Assembly: GCA_025774735.1 (NCBI GenBank)
Contig: JALGZU010000072.1
Coordinates: 1 to 14,956 of the forward strand
Direction: 5' to 3'
Length of the DNA: 14,956 nucleotides
From: a candidate division LCP-89 bacterium
Lineage (GTDB): Bacteria; Electryoneota; B3-LCP
Under the pieces are notes generated by a model. It saw only the letters and a list, made by a program, of their open reading frames with translations. It was not told where the DNA came from and made no database searches. The stretch's first letter is position 1, and each line of letters starts with the position of its first letter. Position numbers and translations under genes: made by a program. Positions 1 through 9,914 of this stretch are shown here, one piece after another.

Positions 1-1200
1 TTCATCGGTCCGCCGCCGCAGGCGATCCGGGACATGGGTTTGAAGACGCGCGCCCGTGAGATCATGAAAAAGGCGGGCGTTCCCGTCACGCCGGGCACGG
101 AATCGGCCGTAAAGCCCGGCAAGAAAGCCGAAGAGACCGCCCGCAAAATAGGCTACCCGGTTCTCATCAAGGCTGCGTCTGGCGGCGGCGGCAAGGGTAT
201 GCGCGTGGTGACGAATCCGAAGGAACTCAAGAGATCCATGGAAGCGGCCAGCCGCGAAGCCGCCTCCGCTTTCGGCGATCCCCGGATCTACATCGAAAAG
301 TACCTGGAAGGCCCGCGCCACATCGAAGTGCAGGTTCTGGCGGATCACCACGGTGACGTGGTCTATCTGAACGAGCGGGAATGTTCCATCCAGCGGCGCC
401 ACCAGAAGGTCATTGAAGAAGCGCCCTCGCCGGTCGTCGCGCCGGAGTTGCGCCAGCAGATCGGTGAGGCCGCCGTTGCGGCGGCGAAAGCCTGCGGCTA
501 CCAGAATGCCGGTACCGTGGAATTCCTATTCGACCGGCACAAGAACTTCTACTTTCTCGAAATGAATACCCGGCTCCAGGTGGAACATCCGGTGACCGAA
601 ATGACCACCGGCATTGACCTGGTCAAGCAGCAGTTCCGCATCGCTGCGGGGGAAAGGCTGGGCTTCGATCAGGATGACGTCGGACTGAACGGCCATGCCA
701 TCGAATGCCGGATCTACGCCGAAGATCCGTTGAACAATTTCTTCCCTTCTACAGGAACGATCAAATACCTTCATCCGCCCGCCGGACCGGGAATCCGTGA
801 CGATTCCGGCATTTTTGAGGGCGGCGAAATCAGCGTTTACTACGATCCCTTGATCTCTAAGCTGGTCGCCTGGGGAAACGACCGGCAGGAAGCCATCGAC
901 CGTATAAAGAGAGCCCTGCAGGAATACCACATCACCGGCGTGCGGTCCAACATCCACTTCTGCTTGTCTGTTCTGAACTCTCCTGCATTCATCGAGGGTA
1001 AGTACGACACCCACTATATCGAAGAACATTTCAACTTTGAAGAGATGGCGGAGGGACCGAAAGATTTGAAACTGGTGGCTGCTGCTGCGGCGGTCATGGC
1101 GCACCACACATCGCAGAAGAAGCGGGTGCGCAGTAGGGAGGATCATACATTCGCTACTTCCCCTTGGTTGGTCAACGGGCGGAAGTCATCCCTGCGTTGA
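1..1200 (+). CDS. accC: Biotin carboxylase subunit of acetyl-/propionyl-CoA carboxylase (5' partial)
   Basis: ATP-dependent carboxylation of the biotin carried by the partner carrier protein, the first half-reaction of an acyl-CoA carboxylase. The frame is open from base 1, so the N-terminus lies outside the window. Aligned from memory to E. coli AccC, about 101 residues (most of the N-terminal domain) are missing. Counting from base 1, the ATP-grasp glycine-rich loop SGGGGKGM is at about residues 60-67, the metal-binding glutamates are E174 and E187, and N189 and R191 lie in the EMNTRLQVEH motif. R237 in HAIECR matches the catalytic Arg338 of E. coli. The C-terminal domain is complete, ending in SPWLVNGRKSSLR. 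The biotin carrier is encoded separately just downstream. Because a methylmalonyl-CoA mutase follows, propionyl-CoA is the more likely substrate than acetyl-CoA. That choice is inference. The internal ATG at 34 is not the true start. Confidence 0.95.
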   Translation, partial: FIGPPPQAIRDMGLKTRAREIMKKAGVPVTPGTESAVKPGKKAEETARKIGYPVLIKAASGGGGKGMRVVTNPKELKRSMEAASREAASAFGDPRIYIEKYLEGPRHIEVQVLADHHGDVVYLNERECSIQRRHQKVIEEAPSPVVAPELRQQIGEAAVAAAKACGYQNAGTVEFLFDRHKNFYFLEMNTRLQVEHPVTEMTTGIDLVKQQFRIAAGERLGFDQDDVGLNGHAIECRIYAEDPLNNFFPSTGTIKYLHPPAGPGIRDDSGIFEGGEISVYYDPLISKLVAWGNDRQEAIDRIKRALQEYHITGVRSNIHFCLSVLNSPAFIEGKYDTHYIEEHFNFEEMAEGPKDLKLVAAAAAVMAHHTSQKKRVRSREDHTFATSPWLVNGRKSSLR

Positions 1201-1227
1201 CAGGTGGAGAAATTTACGGTAGAACGC

Positions 1228-1746
1228 ATGAAGTATTTTGCCGAAATAGACGGACAGACTTTCCAGATCGATCTTGGTGATGACGGGCGCATCTCCGTCA
1301 ACGGTAAGAAGGTTCCCTTCGATGTTCAGCAGGGGAGCAAGCCGGAGCATTTTTCGCTCTTGATGGACGGGCATTCGCACCAGGTGTGGATTGAAAACAA
1401 CCAGGTGAACCACGGCGGCGGACCCCGCGAGTTCCGGGTGCACCTCGAAGGATACGAGTTCGACGTCGCCGTCGACGATGAACGATCGAAGAAACTGCGC
1501 GAGTTTAATTCAGCCGACTCCGGTGGTCAATCCGAAGGGCACGTAATCGCACCCATGCCCGGATTGGTGGTTAAATTGCTGGTACAACCCGGTCAGATGG
1601 TGAAGAAGGGGGACGGAGTCATTATCGTCGAAGCGATGAAGATGGAGAACGAAATCCGGGCGCCCTTTGCGGGGGAAGTAAAGGAGATTACGGTCACTGA
1701 ACGGCAGGCGGTCGACAAAGGTGATACCCTGATCATCGTAGGATGA
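1228..1746 (+). CDS. Biotin carboxyl carrier protein (biotin/lipoyl-attachment domain) of an acyl-CoA carboxylase
   Basis: Carries the covalently bound biotin between the carboxylase and carboxyltransferase sites. I chose the ATG at 1228 (172 aa, beginning MKYFAEIDG), which matches the usual start of this family as I know it. A GTG at 1204 would add eight residues and cannot be excluded. Residues 1 to about 90 form a beta-rich region like the linker domain that follows biotin carboxylase in propionyl-CoA carboxylase alpha chains. Residues about 103-172 are the biotinyl domain, with the EAMKMEN motif and the biotinylated lysine at K138. The gene lies 27 bases after the carboxylase stop, so a chain that is fused in many organisms is split here. 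The biotin ligase two genes downstream is the expected modifying enzyme. Substrate (propionyl-CoA rather than acetyl-CoA) is inferred from the neighbouring mutase. Confidence 0.92.
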   Translation: MKYFAEIDGQTFQIDLGDDGRISVNGKKVPFDVQQGSKPEHFSLLMDGHSHQVWIENNQVNHGGGPREFRVHLEGYEFDVAVDDERSKKLREFNSADSGGQSEGHVIAPMPGLVVKLLVQPGQMVKKGDGVIIVEAMKMENEIRAPFAGEVKEITVTERQAVDKGDTLIIVG

Positions 1747-1772
1747 TGAGGTCACTTTCAAAGTAAATAGAG

Positions 1773-3446
1773 ATGTCTAAAGATCCATCCAAACTTTCCA
1801 TCGATAAAGCCCGAAAAGGCTGGGAGAACGGGACGCTTAAACGTGTTCTCGAACGGTCCGCAGAACGTTTGGCCGATTTCAAGACTGATAGCGACATCCC
1901 GGTCCAGCGCCTCTATCTGCCCGATCCTGGAGCTGTGGATGAATATCCGGCCAAACTCGGCTTTCCTGGAGACTATCCCTATACCCGCGGCGTTTATCCC
2001 TCCATGTACCGGGGACGCTTCTGGACCATGCGCCAGTATGCCGGTTTCGGATCCGCCGAGGAATCGAACCGGCGCTATCATTATCTGTTGGATCAGGGCC
2101 AGACCGGACTCTCGGTCGCCTTCGATCTGCCCACTCAGATAGGCTACGACAGCGATCATTCCCTGGCGGAAGGAGAGGTCGGCAAGGTCGGCGTGGCGAT
2201 CTGTTCGCTGGCGGACATGGAGGTATTGTTTAAGGGCATCGATCTGGCCAAAGTTTCCAGCTCGATGACCATCAATGCCACAGCTGCTATCCTCCTGGCA
2301 CTCTATGTCGCCATCGCCAAAAAGCAGGGGGCGGATCTGGAGAAACTGTCCGGTACGGTCCAGAATGACATTCTGAAAGAATATATCGCCCGGGGCACCT
2401 ACATTTATCCTCCTCGTCCTTCCATGAGGCTGATCACGGATGTCTTCGCCTGGTGCAAAGAGAATTTGCCTGCCTGGAATACCATCTCCATTTCTGGCTA
2501 TCACATCAGGGAAGCCGGATCGACGGCGGTGCAGGAGGTCGCCTTCACGCTATCCAACGGCATCGCCTACGTTCAGGCGGCCATCGATGCGGGCCTGAGC
2601 GTCGATAAATTCGCCCCGCGCCTGGCCTTTTTCTTCAATGCTCATAATAATCTGCTGGAAGAGGTCGCCAAGTTTCGGGCGGCGCGCCGCATCTGGGCCG
2701 GGATTATGAAGGAACGGTTCAAGGCAAAAGATCCCCGTTCAATGATGCTGCGCTTTCACACCCAGACCGCCGGTTCGACCCTGACCGCGCAGCAGCCGGA
2801 CAACAATGTTGTCCGGGTTACTCTTCAGGCGCTCGCTGCGGTGTTGGGTGGGACGCAGTCCCTGCACACCAACTCGAGAGATGAAGCTCTGGGATTGCCC
2901 ACCGAAGCATCCGCTCGCATCGCCCTGAGGACCCAGCAGATCATCGCCAACGAATCGGGCGTCGTAGATTCGGTGGATCCTCTGGCCGGGTCATATTACA
3001 TAGAATATTTAACAGATAGCATCGAGAATAGAGTCCAAGAATTAATCGCCAGAATCGACCGGATGGGAGGCTCTGTACAGGCGATTGAGCAGGGATTTTT
3101 CCAGGGAGAAATCGCCGCCAGCGCCTATAATGCCCAGAAAGCCATCGAAAGCGATGAAAAGGTCGTGGTGGGGGTCAATGTGTTCGAAACCGAGAATGAA
3201 GAACTCCCGGAGATTCTGCGCGTCGATCCGGCTGTGGCTGAAGCACAATGCGACCGCTTAAACCGGGTCAAAGCGGACCGGGATGCAACCGCTGTTAAGA
3301 ATGTCCTGGGACGTTTGAAGGCTGCTGCCGAGGGGAGTGACAATCTAATGCCGGTTATCCTGGAAGCGGTCGAGTGCTACGCCACTCTGGGTGAGATCAG
3401 CGGCGCTTTCAGAGAGGTTTGGGGAGAATATCGAGCGGAGTATTAG
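1773..3446 (+). CDS. mcmA: Methylmalonyl-CoA mutase, catalytic (large) subunit lacking the B12-binding domain
   Basis: Adenosylcobalamin-dependent isomerisation of (R)-methylmalonyl-CoA to succinyl-CoA, closing the propionate route opened by the carboxylase upstream. The 557 residues cover only the TIM-barrel substrate domain. The C-terminal cobalamin-binding domain of one-chain enzymes is absent, as in split archaeal and bacterial forms, so a small B12-binding subunit must be encoded elsewhere. Characteristic blocks include [18 protein letters not shown] (about 75-92), [27 protein letters not shown] with Y243 and H244, and [17 protein letters not shown]79 and R219 (in PSMR) correspond by alignment from memory to Tyr89 and Arg207 of the Propionibacterium enzyme. 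Isobutyryl-CoA mutases carry Phe and Gln there, so this is the methylmalonyl type. The start is 26 bases after the carrier protein, with only a weak ribosome-binding site. About 60 bases near 2990-3050 are notably AT-rich. Confidence 0.95.
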   Translation: MSKDPSKLSIDKARKGWENGTLKRVLERSAERLADFKTDSDIPVQRLYLPDPGAVDEYPAKLGFPGDYPYTRGVYPSMYRGRFWTMRQYAGFGSAEESNRRYHYLLDQGQTGLSVAFDLPTQIGYDSDHSLAEGEVGKVGVAICSLADMEVLFKGIDLAKVSSSMTINATAAILLALYVAIAKKQGADLEKLSGTVQNDILKEYIARGTYIYPPRPSMRLITDVFAWCKENLPAWNTISISGYHIREAGSTAVQEVAFTLSNGIAYVQAAIDAGLSVDKFAPRLAFFFNAHNNLLEEVAKFRAARRIWAGIMKERFKAKDPRSMMLRFHTQTAGSTLTAQQPDNNVVRVTLQALAAVLGGTQSLHTNSRDEALGLPTEASARIALRTQQIIANESGVVDSVDPLAGSYYIEYLTDSIENRVQELIARIDRMGGSVQAIEQGFFQGEIAASAYNAQKAIESDEKVVVGVNVFETENEELPEILRVDPAVAEAQCDRLNRVKADRDATAVKNVLGRLKAAAEGSDNLMPVILEAVECYATLGEISGAFREVWGEYRAEY

Positions 3447-3450
3447 CTAA

Positions 3451-4236
3451 ATGTCCGACGTCACTTTCGGCAGGCGAATCTACTACCTCGAATCGGTTAC
3501 ATCCACGCAGGACTTCTTGAAAGAACGATTTGAACAGGGCGCTGCCGAAGGAACTGTTGTAATTTCCCTGGAACAGACGGCAGGTCGGGGGAGAATTGGC
3601 CATTCATGGTATTCACCTGCTGGTAAAGGGCTCTGGATGTCGGTTCTGCTCGAACCGGAGGGGCCGTTGGAAGACTGGACCTGGGTGCCTCTCTGGGCCG
3701 GGGTTGTGATGAGGCGGGCAATTAGCGGCCTGTTCGGTGCCAGTTCAGAGTTAGACGCGAAGGACATCCTGTTGAAATGGCCCAACGACATCATCTTTAG
3801 GGAACGTAAACTGGGAGGCATCCTGGCCGAAACCGTCCGGAATTCCAGGGAGAACCAGGCGGTGATACTGGGAATCGGCATTAACCTGCTGCAGCGGGAG
3901 GAGGAGTTTCCTGCGCACCTTCAGGAGAAGTCATGTTCGGTCCTGAGTGCCTGCGGGGAAACCCATTCGCCGGATGACCTCTTGGCTACCGTACTCCAGA
4001 GCCTTCAGGATTCTCACCCTCTTCTGAAACCGGTGAACAAGGCGGTGATCGAAGAGTTGTGGCTGGAAGCTGCCTGGGAGCATGGGGCGAAGCTGAGCGT
4101 ACAGAGCGGGGATCAAAGGTATAAGGGAGTCTTCACCGGCTTGGGTCCTCACGGTGAAATGTGTTTGCAGCCTGAGGGGAAAGCCCCGGTTTTTCTCTCC
4201 AGCGCAGATGCCATACAGCGGATAGAAGTGCTATGA
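3451..4236 (+). CDS. birA: Biotin-[acyl-CoA carboxylase] ligase, catalytic form without DNA-binding domain
   Basis: Attaches biotin, through biotinyl-AMP, to the lysine of the carrier protein encoded two genes upstream. The 261-residue chain starts directly with the catalytic domain (YYLESVTSTQDFL). No N-terminal helix-turn-helix is present, so it should be a group I ligase that does not repress biotin genes. The biotinyl-AMP-binding signature GRGRIGHSW is at about 46-54, KWPND at about 109-113 and KLGGILAE shortly after. The last 50 or so residues form the small SH3-like C-terminal domain (HGAKLSVQSGDQRYKGVFTGLG). A CGGAG ribosome-binding site at 3436-3440 serves the ATG at 3451, five bases after the mutase stop. 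Its stop overlaps the start of the pantothenate kinase gene (ATGA). Placement beside the acceptor gene suggests co-expression. Confidence 0.95.
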   Translation: MSDVTFGRRIYYLESVTSTQDFLKERFEQGAAEGTVVISLEQTAGRGRIGHSWYSPAGKGLWMSVLLEPEGPLEDWTWVPLWAGVVMRRAISGLFGASSELDAKDILLKWPNDIIFRERKLGGILAETVRNSRENQAVILGIGINLLQREEEFPAHLQEKSCSVLSACGETHSPDDLLATVLQSLQDSHPLLKPVNKAVIEELWLEAAWEHGAKLSVQSGDQRYKGVFTGLGPHGEMCLQPEGKAPVFLSSADAIQRIEVL

Positions 4237-5027
4237 ATAAAGATCACAATACACCGGGCTTGTTGCTGGCCGTTGACGTCGGGAACACCAATGTCGTCCT
4301 GGGATTGTTCGAAAAGGATTTTCTGGCTCACAACTGGCGTCTGGCCACCTCGGTGTCCCGCACGCCGGATGAAGCCTGGATCATGCTGGATTCCCTCTGT
4401 AAGGCGGAAGGGCTCGATACGAACCGCATCACCGGATTGGCGATCTCTTCGGTGGTGCCCGATCTGACGTCGATTTTCGCCGAGATGGCGGTGCAGCGCT
4501 TCGGAGCCAGACTCTACGAAGTCCGGGCCGATACCGCTCCCTCGTTGAACATTGAGTACAAGCATCCCACGGCCGTCGGCGCCGACCGGATCTGCAATGC
4601 AGTAGCGGGATTCGAGAAACATGGCGGTCCCTTGATCGTCGTCGATTTCGGTACGGCGACGACCTTCGACGTCATCAGCCGTCAGGGCGATTATTTGGGG
4701 GGAATCATAACACCTGGCATAGAGCTTGCTCACAAAATTCTTTATCAGAGTGCGGCGCGCCTGCCCAAAGTCCCGCTGGTGTTTCCCGAACAGGTTATCG
4801 CCAGATCGACCGAAACATCCATCCAAGCTGGCCTGCTCTATGGCGCCGTAGACAAGATGGAAGGTCTCTGCCGCCGGATTTGGGATGAATTAGGTGACCG
4901 GGGCAGAGTAATCTCCACGGGAGGATTGTCGGCGTTGATTGCTACACATTCCGAGGTTATCGACGCCGTTGAGCCCTATCTGGTATTAGAAGGGTTGCGG
5001 ATCTTATTCGAGCGACACGCTACATGA
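4233..5027 (+). CDS. coaX: Type III pantothenate kinase
   Basis: Phosphorylates pantothenate, the first committed step of coenzyme A synthesis in the cytoplasm. The 264-residue length is normal for the family. ASKHA-fold signatures are clear: the N-terminal phosphate loop LLAVDVGNTNVVLGLF, the pantothenate-binding GADRICNAVAGF block near 113-124, the second nucleotide-binding stretch VVDFGTATTFDVI near 135-147, GGIITPG near 153-159, and the STETSIQAGLLYGAV motif near 193-207. The gene starts inside the end of birA (ATGA overlap) and ends inside the start of the amidase gene, so it is probably translationally coupled at both ends. A birA-coaX arrangement is common in many bacteria, in some as a fusion. 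Coupling biotin ligase, CoA synthesis and two CoA-ester enzymes in one transcript is thematically consistent. Confidence 0.96.
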   Translation: MNKDHNTPGLLLAVDVGNTNVVLGLFEKDFLAHNWRLATSVSRTPDEAWIMLDSLCKAEGLDTNRITGLAISSVVPDLTSIFAEMAVQRFGARLYEVRADTAPSLNIEYKHPTAVGADRICNAVAGFEKHGGPLIVVDFGTATTFDVISRQGDYLGGIITPGIELAHKILYQSAARLPKVPLVFPEQVIARSTETSIQAGLLYGAVDKMEGLCRRIWDELGDRGRVISTGGLSALIATHSEVIDAVEPYLVLEGLRILFERHAT

Positions 5028-6670
5028 TGATTGCCTTTCGCTACATCCAGAGTGTCCTTATAGCGGTCAGTCTGATGGCTCTCTTTACCGGTTGTGCAAG
5101 ATCCCTTCGGAGAGGGACTGAAGTGGGCCGGGAGCAGGTAATATTGGATGTAGTCTATCCCCGGCTTGAGGAGGGCGATACGGTCTTCGTCGCTCCACGG
5201 GTCGATTCCACTTTCGCGCTCGGATCGGTTTTTCCGGCGACAGTAGCGGTGACAGTCAATGACGTACCAGCGCAGGTCTGGGATAATGGAGCCTTTCTGG
5301 CCTATTTCCCGCTGGATACGCTGACACAAATATACCGTGTTCAGGCCGTCGCGCCGGGTGGCGAATTAAGCCGTTTTGAGCTGCCTTTTTTATTCCCCGA
5401 TCAACTGGTCAGTACGGATCAAATTATTGCGAATGATACTATTAATTCAATGTTGCCCGCTCGTATAACATTAACTTCTAAAAATGCGGTCCTGCGTACT
5501 GATCCAAACAAGGCTTGGTGGCTCTTTCCCGTTGAGGGCTGCACGGCACTGGCGGATTCGTTCGTCTACCCGTATTTCCGTATTCCGTTAGCCAGCGGGT
5601 TACACGCCTGGGTTGAAGACAGGTTTGTGGAAATGGATAGCGCGTGGAGTGGGACACCTCATTCGCCCCTGGAGTGGATCTCGGTATCATCGGAGGATAC
5701 CTGGACGAGAATCCGTCTTCCCTTGAAGCAGCGGCACCTCTTCCGCCTCGAAGAGAGACCCGGCGCGGGCGCTCTGCGGCTCGATCTTTATGGCGTCAGC
5801 GCTTACATCGATCAGATCAAGTATAATGCTTCTGATCCCGTGGTTGGCCACATCCGATGGAATCAGCTCGAAGACGAGCTGCTGCGCCTGGATGTTTTAT
5901 TGAAAACTCCCCGCCTGTGGGGCTATGGAGTATCCTACGAAGGCGACACGCTGGTAATCAGTATCAGGAAGCCGCCTGACATCAAAGGCAAAGCATTGAA
6001 GGGCCGGATAATCGTGCTGGATGCGGGCCACGGGGGCGAAAGCGACGGGGCGATCGGTCCTACCCGGCTGCTGGAAAAAGAGGTGAATTTGAAGCTGGCG
6101 GAATCGCTGCGCCGGCTCCTCGAGAAGGAAGGTGCCCGGGTTTACCTCACCCGGACTGCCGATACGGCTGTCGGGATCTATGATCGCATCGATTACGCCA
6201 TCGAGCGTAAAGCCGAACTTTTGATTTCCTTGCATAACAATGCCCTGCCGGACGGGAAGAATCCCTTTCAGGTGCGCGGCAGCGCGGTGTATTACTATCA
6301 TCCTCAGAGCCGGGACCTGGCCTGGCATCTTCACGAAGAACTAATAGATGTTACGGGCCTTGCAGACCATGGTCTCTATTATAAGAATTTGGCGCTGGCG
6401 CGGCCCACCGAGATGCTGGCGGTGCTCATTGAGTCTGCCTTCATCATTCATCCGGAAGAAGAGATGATGTTGCGCGATGACCGTTTTATCAAACGCATTG
6501 CCGGCGGACTCACGGCCGGTATTAAGGAGTTCCTGCGCCAGTCCAGAAAAAAGGATACCAAAAAGACAAAAACATATCATACCTGGCCATCATCACAGCC
6601 AAACAGATTGAGATGGCCTCCTTCTAACCCAACAGTGGAACATGGGCAAATTCATCTATATGTCCCGTGA
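5024..6670 (+). CDS. N-acetylmuramoyl-L-alanine amidase (Amidase_3 family), probable lipoprotein
   Basis: Predicted periplasmic zinc amidase that cleaves the bond between N-acetylmuramic acid and the stem peptide during cell-wall remodelling or daughter-cell separation. Residues 1-24 form a lipoprotein signal ending in LFTGC with the acylated cysteine at C24. Phe at -3 is slightly atypical. Residues about 30-320 are a beta-rich extension with Trp/Tyr-rich stretches, possibly SH3- or AMIN-like wall-binding modules, which I cannot assign firmly. The catalytic domain spans about 328-510, with H336 in DAGHGG, E353 in KEVNL, H404 in SLHNNA and E470 in IESAF, the expected zinc ligands and catalytic glutamate. 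It overlaps coaX by four bases. After about residue 508 there is a basic, low-complexity tail with no resemblance to the family, which runs 29 bases into greA. This may be real or reflect an indel in the A run at 6546-6551. Confidence 0.9.
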   Translation: MMIAFRYIQSVLIAVSLMALFTGCARSLRRGTEVGREQVILDVVYPRLEEGDTVFVAPRVDSTFALGSVFPATVAVTVNDVPAQVWDNGAFLAYFPLDTLTQIYRVQAVAPGGELSRFELPFLFPDQLVSTDQIIANDTINSMLPARITLTSKNAVLRTDPNKAWWLFPVEGCTALADSFVYPYFRIPLASGLHAWVEDRFVEMDSAWSGTPHSPLEWISVSSEDTWTRIRLPLKQRHLFRLEERPGAGALRLDLYGVSAYIDQIKYNASDPVVGHIRWNQLEDELLRLDVLLKTPRLWGYGVSYEGDTLVISIRKPPDIKGKALKGRIIVLDAGHGGESDGAIGPTRLLEKEVNLKLAESLRRLLEKEGARVYLTRTADTAVGIYDRIDYAIERKAELLISLHNNALPDGKNPFQVRGSAVYYYHPQSRDLAWHLHEELIDVTGLADHGLYYKNLALARPTEMLAVLIESAFIIHPEEEMMLRDDRFIKRIAGGLTAGIKEFLRQSRKKDTKKTKTYHTWPSSQPNRLRWPPSNPTVEHGQIHLYVP

Positions 6671-7118
6671 AGGGATAGACAAAATCAAGCGCGAGTTAAA
6701 GCAGCTACTCGAAATCGAACAGCCACGGCTCTCAAAAAAACTCGCCGCTGCCCGAGAATACGGCGATCTCGCGGAAAATGCCGAGTACGACGCTGCCCGC
6801 GAGGAGATGGAACACACTCAACGCCGCATTAACCGGCTGCAGGAAACCCTCTCCCGAGCGCAGATCTTCGATCCCAAGGGTATCGCTGCAGATGAAGTGA
6901 CCTTGCTTGCGACCGTGAAACTCAAGGACATTAAGACCGGCAAGGATGTTACATATACCCTGGTCTCGGCTGAAGAGGTGGACGTAGAGAACATGAAGAT
7001 CTCCATCGAATCGCCGGTCGGACGCGCCCTGGTCGGGAAAAAGAAGGGCGATAGTGTCACCATCGAAGTGCCGAGGGGAATCCTCGAATATAAGATTATC
7101 TCAGTGAGTCGAACATAG
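6642..7118 (+). CDS. greA: Transcription elongation factor GreA
   Basis: Binds the RNA polymerase secondary channel and stimulates cleavage of backtracked transcripts, rescuing stalled elongation complexes. The 158 residues match the normal GreA length. Residues 1 to about 78 form the antiparallel coiled coil, with the tip motif YGDLAENAEYDAAREE carrying the acidic D/E residues that act in the polymerase active site. Residues about 80-158 are the FKBP-like C-terminal domain (SPVGRALVGKKKGDSV, IEVPRGILEYKIISV). I start it at the ATG at 6642 (MGKFIYMSREGIDKIK), as GreA proteins usually have a few residues before the MTREG-like motif. The ATG at 6660 is the alternative. The 6642 start overlaps the amidase end by 29 bases and has no good ribosome-binding site, so reinitiation after the amidase is likely. 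Confidence 0.95.
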   Translation: MGKFIYMSREGIDKIKRELKQLLEIEQPRLSKKLAAAREYGDLAENAEYDAAREEMEHTQRRINRLQETLSRAQIFDPKGIAADEVTLLATVKLKDIKTGKDVTYTLVSAEEVDVENMKISIESPVGRALVGKKKGDSVTIEVPRGILEYKIISVSRT

Positions 7119-7128
7119 GAGTATCACC

Positions 7129-7806
7129 ATGGCCGAAACGGAAGAAACCTCCGAGTCTGAACCCTCTCCAGTTCGCAAGATTCATCGATCCCAGCGGCAG
7201 AGAGTCATCGCCGGAGTCTGCGGTGGAGTGGCGGAATATTTTATGATCGACGTCGTCGTGGTACGCTTGCTCTGGGTGCTGTTCACGCTCGTCGGGGGTA
7301 GTGGCATTCTGGCTTATATCATCTGCTGGATCGTCATCCCGGATGCCCAACCCGGACAGGAGATGCCTGCCGCCGCTGTGGGAACGGGCCCTCTTTTTGT
7401 GGGCATATTCCTGGTCATTATCGGGGCAGCGCTGCTCTTTACTTGGTCAGGAGTCTGCGGAGTTGCAGTACCATTTTGTTGGCCATCATTCGCTTTTCCC
7501 GGGGTGATCGTGGTGCTGGCTCTGGGGCTCATAATCGGCTGGCTTCTGTCGCGCTCCAGGGTGAATCCCACGCCGCCACAAGCGCAGGGTGATCCGGAGC
7601 AACCGCCTCCGACTTCATCAGCCGCCCGTCTCTACCGTTCCAGAAATTTCAAGGTTATCTCCGGTATCTGCGGAGGTTTGGGGCTTCATTTCAATATCGA
7701 CCCCACGATTATTCGCATCCTCTGGGTGCTCTTTGCCATAACTTCACTGGGGATAGCCGTGTTGCTCTACCTGATCCTGATCTTCGTGATACCGGAAGAG
7801 CCCTGA
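7129..7806 (+). CDS. Membrane protein with two PspC domains
   Basis: Integral membrane protein of 225 residues with duplicated PspC (phage-shock-protein C) domains. PspC proteins act in envelope-stress sensing, but no partner PspA/B/F gene is present here, so the role is inferred only from the domain. Domain 1 spans about residues 18-67 (RQRVIAGVCGGVAEYF, then a hydrophobic segment ending in WIVIPD). Domain 2 spans about 168-225 (NFKVISGICGGLGLHF, ending in FVIPEEP). Both repeats keep the CGG turn and the RxLWVLF stretch. Between them are two further hydrophobic segments at about 86-105 and 118-140 and a Pro/Gln-rich linker at about 144-165. An AGGAG site at 7117-7121, overlapping the greA stop, serves the ATG. 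The next gene, 12 bases downstream, is also a membrane protein and probably a functional partner. Confidence 0.85.
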   Translation: MAETEETSESEPSPVRKIHRSQRQRVIAGVCGGVAEYFMIDVVVVRLLWVLFTLVGGSGILAYIICWIVIPDAQPGQEMPAAAVGTGPLFVGIFLVIIGAALLFTWSGVCGVAVPFCWPSFAFPGVIVVLALGLIIGWLLSRSRVNPTPPQAQGDPEQPPPTSSAARLYRSRNFKVISGICGGLGLHFNIDPTIIRILWVLFAITSLGIAVLLYLILIFVIPEEP

Positions 7807-7818
7807 GAGGAGATCGCC

Positions 7819-8310
7819 ATGTTGCATAACGGACGCACAACCTTCGGTTGGATTCTGTTGATTGTGGGCGGAATCCTGCTCTTTCACTACTGGGACATCC
7901 TGGAACTGGATTGGATGACTTTCCTGATGGCGTTGGGCGTTGGTCTTTTCATCGCGGGAGTACTTCAGCGGGACCACAGTGCGGTTTTTCCGGGAACGTT
8001 TATCTTCCTCATAGGTCTCCTGTTCTATCTGAAAGACCGGTACATCCTCGAAGCTCCTTGGTGGGATATCTGGCCCCTCATCATCCTCTTCCTGGGCATC
8101 TCATTCGTGATGCTCTACGTCTTTAATCCCAGCCGCCGTGATACTCTATGGCCTGGATTGATTCTGATAGCCGTCTCCTTCTTCCTGCTCTTCGTTCCCT
8201 GGTGTTGGTACGATCTCTTTTACTGGATCGGCAGGCTCTGGCCTGTTCTGCTGATACTGGCGGGATTGTTTATCATTTTGGAAACGCGCAAGCGCCGTAA
8301 AGTTGAATAA
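7819..8310 (+). CDS. Small multi-pass membrane protein resembling LiaI/LiaF membrane regions
   Basis: A 163-residue protein made almost entirely of hydrophobic segments, at about residues 9-25, 33-49, 55-71, 84-102, 110-126 and 137-155. Short charged loops separate them and the tail ETRKRRKVE is basic and probably cytoplasmic. The pattern (FGWILLIVGGILLF, repeated WP before segments, tryptophan-rich loops) resembles the membrane part of LiaI/LiaF-type cell-wall-stress proteins and related DUF families. I recognise the general type, not a specific function. No soluble C-terminal LiaF domain is present. It follows the PspC-domain gene with a strong GAGGAG ribosome-binding site at 7807-7812. Genes of this kind often sit beside PspC genes, which supports a shared envelope-stress or membrane-homeostasis role. 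Confidence 0.7.
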   Translation: MLHNGRTTFGWILLIVGGILLFHYWDILELDWMTFLMALGVGLFIAGVLQRDHSAVFPGTFIFLIGLLFYLKDRYILEAPWWDIWPLIILFLGISFVMLYVFNPSRRDTLWPGLILIAVSFFLLFVPWCWYDLFYWIGRLWPVLLILAGLFIILETRKRRKVE

Positions 8311-8363
8311 TATAGTCGCGCGAACTTAAACACCCGATCAACAAATCTCGAGACAAACCTAGA

Positions 8364-9910
<1,547 letters not shown>

Positions 9911-9914
<4 letters not shown>

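Noticed and set aside
1180..1230. Frameshift splitting a fused carboxylase alpha chain between the carboxylase and carrier genes
   Set aside because: The carboxylase ends in a family-like C-terminus and the carrier begins with a family-like start, so this is a natural two-gene arrangement.
1758..2504. 248-residue minus-strand open frame
   Set aside because: Antisense to the highly conserved methylmalonyl-CoA mutase sequence.
8300..8327. Short inverted repeat AAGTT/AACTT and the palindrome TCGCGCGA after the membrane-protein gene
   Set aside because: A five-base stem with an 18-base loop and no T tract; too weak for a terminator or operator call.
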